From the NCBI GenBank assembly GCA_900321265.1, contig ONVJ01000233.1, forward strand, positions 1-10,973: a DNA stretch of 10,973 bases, read 5' to 3'. Positions 5,885-10,973 of this stretch are shown here, one piece after another (the stretch's first letter is position 1; every line of letters starts with the position of its first letter). This stretch comes from an uncultured Eubacteriales bacterium (lineage in GTDB: Bacteria; Bacillota; Clostridia; Oscillospirales; CAG-272). A program made the position numbers and the translations under genes. The notes under the pieces were generated by a model. It was not told the origin of the DNA, ran no database searches, and worked only from the letters and a program-made list of their open reading frames with translations.

Positions 5885-7759
5885 ATGAACCCGATCATGA
5901 AAAGACTCTTCGCGGTCATGCTGGCTCTTCTGATGCTTGCCGGCACCGCCGCGGGAATGGTTTCCTGCAAAAACACCGGCGGAGACGACACCACCGCCGA
6001 AAGCACCACCGAGACCCCCGAGACCGATGCTCCGCAGCCTACCTCCATCAAGCTTGTGGACAAGGGCGTCTGCCAGGCCACGGTCGTCAGATCCGACAAT
6101 CTCGCGGCTGCCGACACCCCCGTCCAGCAGGCGATGAAGATCAGGACCAACCTCAACAAATATGTCGCGAAGGGCGACACCAAGATCGACACCGACTGGA
6201 CAAAGGACGGAACTCACGATCCCGAAAAGATCGAGATCCTCGTCGGCATGACCAACTATGAGGAGACTCAGGAGGCCATCAAAGACGTTTCCTACGGCGA
6301 TTACGTCATCAAGGCCGTGGGCAACAAGATAGTCATTTACGGCTATACCTCCGACGCGCTGACCTACGCCTCCACCATATTCAACTCGATGCTCGCCGAT
6401 GCTGCGAAGAAGAACGACGACGACACCTACGATCTCGAGCTTGATCTGGCTGCTCTCAACGTGACCGGAACGCGCTCCTCCCTCATCTCGAAGATCCCCC
6501 ACTACAGCGGCGGCACATTCTATTCCTACTATGATCCGGGCGACGACGCCGAGGAGATCATCCTGAAAAAGACAAATGCCGACGAGTTCAGAAAATACAT
6601 GACCGACCTGTCCGCGGCCGGATACACTCTCCACGCGTCGCACGAGATAAAGGACAATATCTTCGGCACATTCTACAACGACAGCTATATCATCAACGCC
6701 GGCTTCTATGCCTATGAATCGGCAGCGAGAATAATCATCGAGCCCTACAGAGCCGAGGTGCTCCCCGTCCGCGCGGAAGACAACAAATGGACCGAGGTCA
6801 CCACCTCGCAGATCACCATGATCGGACTTGAGTACAAGAAGGACGACGGAGGCTACGCCTCAAACGGCCTCAGCATCCTCATCCGGCTCTGCGACGGACG
6901 CTTTATCGTGGTCGACGGCGGATTCAACCGCTCGAACTGCATCAACATGCTCATCAACCAGATGAAGACCCAGTCCTCCGCCTACTCCGCCAAGACCGGC
7001 GGCATCAAGGTCGCCGCCTGGATAATCACCCACGCTCACGGAGACCACAACGGCGCAATCAACGGCAAATACTCCACCGTCGCCTCCAACAACATCAAGG
7101 TCGAGCGCTTCTTCGTCAACTTCATGTCGGACGTCGAGCGCAACAAATCGATCGCCAACACCGGCAACTTCTCGTCGGGCGAAGGCGGCAACTGGACGAC
7201 CACATACGTGGCCGCCGCCGCTCTCAAAGCCGACGTCGTTCCGGTGCACGTCGGCCAGGTCTACTATCTCGCCGACCTCAAGCTCGAAGTCCTCTACACC
7301 ATCGAGAGCTACGGCCCCGAGATGACCAACGCCCTCAATACGACGTCGCTCATCATGAAGATGACCTTCAAGGATCCCAAGACCGGCAAGGAGACCGTCT
7401 ACATGTCCACCGGCGACGCCACCGGCCCCGGGTTCAACATCTCCAGCAAGATGTACGGCGATTATCTGAAATCCGACATAGTGCAGGTCGCTCACCACGG
7501 TTATACCACCTGGGGCACCGAGACGGGCACGATCACAGCCTACAGGCTCATGGCTCCTCCGACGGTCGCCTGGCCGCAGGGTATAAAGGCATATCCCAAC
7601 TACAAGGATAAATCCTACAACAAGGCGATCTGGGATACCTCCTCCAACCCGAACTACCAGGAGACCCTGGTCGCGGGATGGGAAGGCTCGATCACCACAT
7701 TCCCGCTTCCCTACACTCCCGGCAGCGCGATCGTCAACGCCGTCAATCCTCCCGACTGA
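5885..7759 (+). CDS. Surface lipoprotein with ComEC-like metallo-beta-lactamase fold domain
   Basis: A 624-residue exported protein. Residues 1-28 are a lipoprotein signal peptide (M-K-R then a hydrophobic core, ending M-V-S-C28), followed by a Thr/Glu/Asp-rich linker to about residue 52. Residues about 55-200 carry an 'EILVGMTN...YGDYVIKAVGNKIVI' pattern like the N-terminal alpha/beta domain found beside secreted glycoside hydrolases. The region from about 310 is a metallo-beta-lactamase fold: H383-A-H385-G-D387-H388 binds two metals, N-x-x-S precedes G510-D511, and H537-H538-G539 follows. The N-x-x-S, GD and HHG order matches the ComEC/Rec2 hydrolase domain rather than class B beta-lactamases, but no membrane channel is present. 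GAGG lies 8 nt ahead of the ATG. A phosphodiester or nucleic-acid substrate is a guess from ComEC. It appears monocistronic. Confidence 0.85.
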   Translation: MNPIMKRLFAVMLALLMLAGTAAGMVSCKNTGGDDTTAESTTETPETDAPQPTSIKLVDKGVCQATVVRSDNLAAADTPVQQAMKIRTNLNKYVAKGDTKIDTDWTKDGTHDPEKIEILVGMTNYEETQEAIKDVSYGDYVIKAVGNKIVIYGYTSDALTYASTIFNSMLADAAKKNDDDTYDLELDLAALNVTGTRSSLISKIPHYSGGTFYSYYDPGDDAEEIILKKTNADEFRKYMTDLSAAGYTLHASHEIKDNIFGTFYNDSYIINAGFYAYESAARIIIEPYRAEVLPVRAEDNKWTEVTTSQITMIGLEYKKDDGGYASNGLSILIRLCDGRFIVVDGGFNRSNCINMLINQMKTQSSAYSAKTGGIKVAAWIITHAHGDHNGAINGKYSTVASNNIKVERFFVNFMSDVERNKSIANTGNFSSGEGGNWTTTYVAAAALKADVVPVHVGQVYYLADLKLEVLYTIESYGPEMTNALNTTSLIMKMTFKDPKTGKETVYMSTGDATGPGFNISSKMYGDYLKSDIVQVAHHGYTTWGTETGTITAYRLMAPPTVAWPQGIKAYPNYKDKSYNKAIWDTSSNPNYQETLVAGWEGSITTFPLPYTPGSAIVNAVNPPD

Positions 7760-7807
7760 TATTTAATTCAGGCATCCGCGCCTTCAGCGGACATATGATG
7801 ATTCGGA

Positions 7808-7847
7808 GGCTGTTAAAAAACTCGCTACGCGATTTTTTTAACTAGCC
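7808..7847. repeat. TGTTAAAAA palindrome copy 2
   Basis: GGCTGTTAAAAAA (7808-7820) pairs with TTTTTTAACTAGCC (7834-7847) with one bulged T, and the stem continues after a C/T mismatch through TCGC/GCGA around a TAC loop. The fold is about 17 bp long. It begins 49 bases after the lipoprotein stop codon and shares its arm with the copies at 1577-1612 and 7938-7972. Confidence 0.7.
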
Positions 7848-7849
7848 GA

Positions 7850-7863
7850 CGAGCAATTGCTCG
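7850..7863. repeat. Perfect 14-base palindrome
   Basis: CGAGCAATTGCTCG is its own reverse complement. It lies between copy 2 of the palindrome family and the terminator at 7863-7884 and touches the latter. It could be an operator-type dyad or part of a compound terminator. No function can be assigned. Confidence 0.6.
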
Positions 7864-7884
7864 CCGCGAGGCCGCGGCGTTTTT
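7863..7884 (+). terminator. Rho-independent terminator after the lipoprotein gene
   Basis: GCCGCG (7863-7868), loop AGGC, CGCGGC (7873-7878), then G and five T. This is the only hairpin in the spacer with the usual order of GC stem followed by a U-tract on the plus strand. It should end the transcript of the 5885-7759 gene and separate it from the histidine phosphatase gene. Confidence 0.75.
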
Positions 7885-7937
7885 GCCCGTTTGACAGCAA
7901 TAATCAAGCTTTGGAGTGGCAAAAACCGCAATTCTGA

Positions 7938-7972
7938 GGGGTGTTAAAAAAGTTGGACTTTTTTAACACCCC
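7938..7972. repeat. TGTTAAAAA palindrome copy 3 (perfect 16-bp stem)
   Basis: GGGGTGTTAAAAAAGT (7938-7953) is exactly complementary to 7957-7972, with a TGG loop. Compared with copy 1, the C in GGGGCTGTT is absent on one arm and its G partner on the other, so the change is compensated. It lies about 70 bases ahead of the histidine phosphatase start and directly abuts the next palindrome. Confidence 0.8.
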
Positions 7973-8000
7973 CCGCCGGTTCATATATGAAGCCGGCGGG
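7972..8000. repeat. CCCGCCGG palindrome with inner TTCATATATGAA dyad
   Basis: CCCGCCGG (7972-7979) and CCGGCGGG (7993-8000) form an 8-bp stem enclosing the self-complementary TTCATATATGAA plus one bulged G. It shares a base with the preceding palindrome, so the two could fold as stacked or competing hairpins in the leader of the phosphatase operon. An operator, attenuator or cruciform is possible; no T-run follows it. Confidence 0.65.
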
Positions 8001-8040
8001 CGATCCCGACCGACAGAAAGAATCAGCGAGGCTGACAGAG

Positions 8041-8772
8041 ATGGATATTTATTTCATAAGACACGGCGACCCCAACTACAAGGACAACTGCCTGACGCCC
8101 CTCGGACATATTCAGGCCGAGGCCTGCGCGGAGCGCTTCAAGGCATGCGCCGACCGCTTTCCCGAGCTCGCGCTGACCTCGATCTTCACTTCGAAATACG
8201 GCAGGGCGAGAGAGACGGCCGAACACACCGCCGCGAAGCTCGGGCTGCCGGTCACCGAACTTGATTTCATACATGAGATATCGTCGGGCCGCCCCGAGAT
8301 CACCGACAGAGAGGAAAACCTCAAATACACCGCCTGGCTCGGCGCCGATCTCATGGTCTACAACGAAGGCGCCGATCTTCTGAAGGTCGACTGGGACAAC
8401 AACCCGGTCTGGGGCGGAAACCGCTTCAAACACAGCTACGAGCGGGTCGTCGCCGGGCTCGATCCCTGGCTCGAGACCTTCGGCTTCAAACGCGAGGGCG
8501 CATGCTACCGCTGCCTGCGCTCCCCCTCCGCTCCTCCCGAAAGACCTGCCGTCTTTGCGCACGCAGGATCGATCTCCTGCGTCATCGCACACCTTCTGAA
8601 CCTGCCGGCGCCCTTCGTCACAGGTCATTTCCACCTGCAGTGCACCGGTATCACCGTCTTCGACTTCGAGGAGAGGGAAGGCTCGCTGATAACTCCCAGG
8701 ATCAGAAGACTGAACGACGCCGACCACATCCGCGGCCTCAAGGTCACCGACGCCGACACCAATCCTCAGTAG
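8041..8772 (+). CDS. Histidine phosphatase family protein
   Basis: A 243-residue member of the phosphoglycerate mutase-like (branch 1 histidine phosphatase) superfamily. It opens with MDIYFIRHG: R7-H8-G9 holds the phospho-accepting His. L18-T-P-L-G22 and Q25-A26 follow as in the family, R55-A56 with T59-A60 forms the second phosphate-pocket motif, E79 is the probable acid, and H174 in FAHAGS is the second catalytic His. Together they indicate a phosphatase or mutase acting on a small phosphorylated compound in the cytoplasm; the substrate is unknown. The frame is open from an ATG at 7987, but that start falls inside a palindrome. The 8041 start has GAGG 9 nt upstream (8028-8031) and puts the RHG motif at the usual distance from the N-terminus. 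It is the first gene of a same-strand group, with the permease gene 15 nt downstream. Confidence 0.92.
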   Translation: MDIYFIRHGDPNYKDNCLTPLGHIQAEACAERFKACADRFPELALTSIFTSKYGRARETAEHTAAKLGLPVTELDFIHEISSGRPEITDREENLKYTAWLGADLMVYNEGADLLKVDWDNNPVWGGNRFKHSYERVVAGLDPWLETFGFKREGACYRCLRSPSAPPERPAVFAHAGSISCVIAHLLNLPAPFVTGHFHLQCTGITVFDFEEREGSLITPRIRRLNDADHIRGLKVTDADTNPQ

Positions 8773-8787
8773 ACCGGGCAGGCCGCC

Positions 8788-9543
8788 ATGGAATTCTGGA
8801 TTTCGGCCCTGCTCGTCAGCCTGGTCATACTCGCAGGAGCCTTCGTGCAGCGGGTATCGGGATTCGGCTTCGGCATAATCGTCATGACCTTCCTGCCGCA
8901 CATCACCGGCAGCTTCCCCGAATCGACGGCGCTGTCGGCGCTCGTCTCGCTCTTCATGACCTGCTGGGTGGCGCTGAGCCTCGTCCGCTTCTGCAGCTGG
9001 AAGACGCTCGTCTTTCCGCTGATCGGCAGTCTTGCGCTGACCGTCCCCTGCCTGCTCTATCTGAAATCCGCCGCCGACAGAAAGATCCTCTTCATAATAC
9101 TCGGCGCCCTTCTTATCCTGCTCAGCGTATATTTCCTGCTTCTTTCGGACAGGGTAAGATTCAGGGCGCACTGGTATTCGGGACTCGCTTTCGGCTCGGT
9201 GAGCGGAGCCATGAACGGCCTTTTCTCGATGGGCGGACCGCCGATGGTCATCTATTTTCTGCAGACCTCGGAGGACGACAAGAAGGTCTATCTGGCCACT
9301 ATCCAGATGTTCTTTCTCATCACGAACGTCTTCAGCACCGCCGCCAGAGCCGTCATCGGAGGATTTTTCACCGCGGATATCCTGAAGCTCCTTCCATTCG
9401 GCCTTGCCGCGGCCGCGGCGGGCGTATTTGCCGGGAAGGCCGTCTTCGGAAAACTCGACGCGAAGCGTCTCAAATACGTGATCTACGGATTCATGGCCCT
9501 AAGCGGCCTTCTGAACATAATAAACGCGCTTGCCGGAAGCTGA
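8788..9543 (+). CDS. TauE/SafE family (DUF81) membrane transporter
   Basis: A 251-residue polytopic membrane protein with about seven or eight hydrophobic helices and few charged residues between them. The two glycine-rich family motifs are present, one in each half: G25-F-G-F-G29 near the end of the first helix and G149-G150-P151-P152 followed by MVIYF. Family members export sulfite, sulfoacetate or other small organosulfur anions, or take up related compounds, but most have no proven substrate. The gene begins 15 nt after the phosphatase stop with only a weak GGGCAGG site, so translation probably depends on co-transcription with the phosphatase. A sulfur role here is an inference from the family name only. 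Confidence 0.9.
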   Translation: MEFWISALLVSLVILAGAFVQRVSGFGFGIIVMTFLPHITGSFPESTALSALVSLFMTCWVALSLVRFCSWKTLVFPLIGSLALTVPCLLYLKSAADRKILFIILGALLILLSVYFLLLSDRVRFRAHWYSGLAFGSVSGAMNGLFSMGGPPMVIYFLQTSEDDKKVYLATIQMFFLITNVFSTAARAVIGGFFTADILKLLPFGLAAAAAGVFAGKAVFGKLDAKRLKYVIYGFMALSGLLNIINALAGS

Positions 9544-9556
9544 CGGACGCAGGGAA

Positions 9557-9600
9557 AACGTCTCACCGGCGTGTCGCCGAACGGTAACGCCTCACCGGCG
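9557..9600. repeat. Direct repeat pair upstream of the Lrp/AsnC gene
   Basis: AACGTCTCACCGGCG (9557-9571) and AACGCCTCACCGGCG (9586-9600) match in 14 of 15 bases and start 29 bases apart. The first copy also pairs locally (CGGCG, TGT loop, CGCCG at 9567-9579). They lie in the 112-base gap between the permease and the regulator gene, 56 bases ahead of its ATG. They may be binding sites for the regulator; no clear -35/-10 pair was found nearby. Confidence 0.6.
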
Positions 9601-9655
9601 CGAAGCCCAAACACGGCATAACCCGAAAACCGCAGCCCGCAAAAGGAGAAACATA

Positions 9656-10144
9656 ATGACATCAAAACCTGAGATCCTGAAGATACTCGCCCAGAACGCC
9701 AGATATACGAATGCGGAGCTTGCCGCGATGACGGGAAAGAGCGAGGAGGAAGTCGAAAAGGAAATAAAGCGCCTTGAAAAGGAAAAGCTCATAAGAGGCT
9801 ACAAGGCGGTCGTGGACTGGGACAAGTTCGACGACGCCTACGTATCGGCGATCGTCGAGCTCAAGGTCGTCCCCAAGCCCGACCTGGGCTTTGAGGACAT
9901 CGCCGCGAGGATCTCGGCATACACAAACGTCGAGACCGTCTACCTGATGTCGGGGACCTTCGATCTTTCGGTCGTCGTAAAGGGACGGACGCTGCAGGAG
10001 GTGGCGAATTTCGTCGCCAAGGAGCTGGCCGCGATGGAATCGGTCACCTCCACCGCCACACATTTTGTGATGCGCAGATACAAGGAACTCGACGTGGTCC
10101 TCATCGGCGACGAGGACGACGACAGATGCGAGAGTCTCATATGA
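9656..10144 (+). CDS. Lrp/AsnC family transcriptional regulator
   Basis: A 162-residue regulator. Residues about 3-55 form a winged helix-turn-helix ('TNAELAAMTGKSEEEVEKEIKRLEKE' region, then 'LIRGYKAVVD'). Residues about 63-145 form the alpha/beta effector-binding (RAM) domain, including the family-like 'GTFDLSVVVKG' stretch. Such proteins form dimers to octamers and respond to amino acids. The frame is open upstream to 9530, but the start at 9656 has a very strong AAAAGGAG 7 nt before it and begins right at the DNA-binding domain. Its stop overlaps the aminotransferase start (ATGA at 10141-10144), which implies translational coupling. The pair resembles alaR-alaT (yugG-yugH) of Bacillus subtilis, so control of that aminotransferase, and of itself, is likely but unproven. 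Confidence 0.93.
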   Translation: MTSKPEILKILAQNARYTNAELAAMTGKSEEEVEKEIKRLEKEKLIRGYKAVVDWDKFDDAYVSAIVELKVVPKPDLGFEDIAARISAYTNVETVYLMSGTFDLSVVVKGRTLQEVANFVAKELAAMESVTSTATHFVMRRYKELDVVLIGDEDDDRCESLI

Positions 10145-10973
10145 TCGACTATGATTCTGTCCTGAACCCGACGGTCACCGGTATGAAGCCGTCGGGCATC
10201 AGGAAGTTCTTCGATATCGCCGCGACTATGGAGGACGTCATCTCGCTCGGCGTCGGCGAGCCGGATTTCCAGACGCCCTGGTTCATACGCAAGGCGGGCA
10301 TCATGTCGCTCGAAAGAGGAAAGACAAAATACACCTCAAATTCGGGCCTTGTCTCGCTCAGACGCGAGATCGCCGATTATGTAAGCAGAAAATACCGACT
10401 CGATTATTCCCCGGAGGGTGAGATACTTCTCACCGTCGGCGGCAGCGAGGCGATCGACTGCGCGATCCGCGCGCTCGTCTCCCCCGGCGACGAGGTCATC
10501 ATCCCCCAGCCGAGCTACGTCTGCTACGAGCCTGTAACGAGGCTGGCTGGCGGCGTCCCGGTGATAATCGAGACTAAGGCGGAGGACGACTTCAGACTCA
10601 CTCCGGGACAGCTGAGGGCGGCTCTGTCACCGCGCACGAAGGCTCTCATACTTCCCTACCCCTGCAACCCCACCGGGGCGATCATGGAGCGGAAGGATAT
10701 CGAGGCGCTCTCGGAGGTCCTTGCAGGAACCGACGTCATCGTCATATCCGACGAGATCTACGCCGAGCTGACCTTCGGACAGCGGCATGTCTCGCCGGCG
10801 TCGGTCGGCGGGATGTTCGAGCGGACTGTCACCGTGAACGGTTTTTCAAAGGCCTTCTCGATGACGGGCTGGCGACTCGGATACGCCTGCGGCCCGCGCG
10901 AGATACTCTCGCAGATGACGAAGATCCACCAGTACGCGATCATGTGCGCCCCGACGACCTCGCAGCACGCGGC
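10141..10973 (+). CDS. PLP-dependent class I/II aminotransferase, 3' end outside the window
   Basis: The first 277 residues of a fold-type I aminotransferase; the gene runs off the right edge. The N-terminus 'MKPSGIRKFFD' is typical of the PatA/AlaT-like branch. N176 in CNPTG, D204 and Y207 in SDEIYAEL, and the PLP-binding K237 in GFSKAFSMTGWRLGY are all present and correctly spaced. The C-terminal substrate-binding arginine lies outside the window. It should transfer an amino group between an amino acid and a 2-oxo acid in the cytoplasm. Alanine or aspartate with 2-oxoglutarate are the leading candidates, because the preceding overlapping Lrp-type gene mirrors the B. subtilis alaR-alaT pair. 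There is no Shine-Dalgarno gap of its own, since the start lies inside the end of the regulator gene. Confidence 0.93.
   Translation, partial: MIDYDSVLNPTVTGMKPSGIRKFFDIAATMEDVISLGVGEPDFQTPWFIRKAGIMSLERGKTKYTSNSGLVSLRREIADYVSRKYRLDYSPEGEILLTVGGSEAIDCAIRALVSPGDEVIIPQPSYVCYEPVTRLAGGVPVIIETKAEDDFRLTPGQLRAALSPRTKALILPYPCNPTGAIMERKDIEALSEVLAGTDVIVISDEIYAELTFGQRHVSPASVGGMFERTVTVNGFSKAFSMTGWRLGYACGPREILSQMTKIHQYAIMCAPTTSQHA

Noticed and set aside
7891..7919. Perfect TTGACA at 7891-7896 as a promoter for the phosphatase operon
   Set aside because: No acceptable -10 lies 16-18 bp downstream (bases near 7914 read GAGTGG), so the hexamer alone is not enough.
7808..7972. CRISPR array or tandem repeat array
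   Set aside because: There are only two related palindromes with different interiors and no regular spacer, and no cas gene is in the window.
8023..9171. A 382-codon minus-strand open frame across the phosphatase and permease genes
   Set aside because: It spans two well-supported genes on the other strand and shows no family motif, so it is a shadow frame.

Overview
The window (10,973 bases, GC-rich coding DNA with AT-rich intergenic spacers) looks like a chromosomal fragment of an uncultured-type clostridial Gram-positive bacterium, probably a gut or rumen member of the Oscillospirales or a neighbouring order. The signs are a Val-Asp-Phe-Gly tRNA array, lipoproteins with Thr/Glu-rich linkers after the lipobox cysteine, purine-rich Shine-Dalgarno sites, sigma-A-type promoters with 17-bp spacers, and C-terminal secreted-protein domains ending in the 'Y..A...YF.Y' pattern common in that group. 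The taxonomic placement is an inference; no marker gene is present.

Layout. (1) 11-352, minus strand: four tRNA genes read Val, Asp, Phe, Gly from a consensus promoter at 384-412. The array probably continues off the left edge. (2) 545-1507, plus: a cytoplasmic calcineurin-like metallophosphoesterase with its own promoter (464-492), divergent from the tRNA promoter across an A/T-tract spacer. (3) 1508-1635: convergent intergenic gap with two hairpins. (4) 1636-5510, minus: a two-gene operon, first a large secreted CHAP-like cysteine hydrolase with an SH3 domain and tandem C-terminal domains, then a solute-binding lipoprotein. (5) 5511-5884: a 374-base divergent control region. (6) 5885-7759, plus: a lipoprotein with a ComEC-like metallo-beta-lactamase fold domain. 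(7) 7760-8040: a spacer packed with palindromes and one rho-independent terminator. (8) 8041-10973, plus: histidine phosphatase, TauE/SafE-type permease, Lrp/AsnC regulator, and a class I/II aminotransferase cut by the right edge.

How the parts fit. Segments 4-6 form a group of three exported proteins around one divergent control region: a putative wall hydrolase, a ligand-binding lipoprotein without its own permease, and a surface-anchored metallohydrolase. Segment 8 is closely packed. The Lrp gene and the aminotransferase overlap by ATGA, like the alaR-alaT pair of Bacillus subtilis, so amino-acid-responsive control of a transaminase is the simplest reading.

Most of the window is ordinary accessory or housekeeping DNA. 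No CRISPR array, transposase, phage gene, toxin-antitoxin pair or defence system was seen. The items most worth a second look are a family of three palindromes sharing a TGTTAAAAA arm, the extracellular ComEC-like lipoprotein, the divergent exported-protein cluster, and the near-identical 15-base direct repeats ahead of the Lrp gene.
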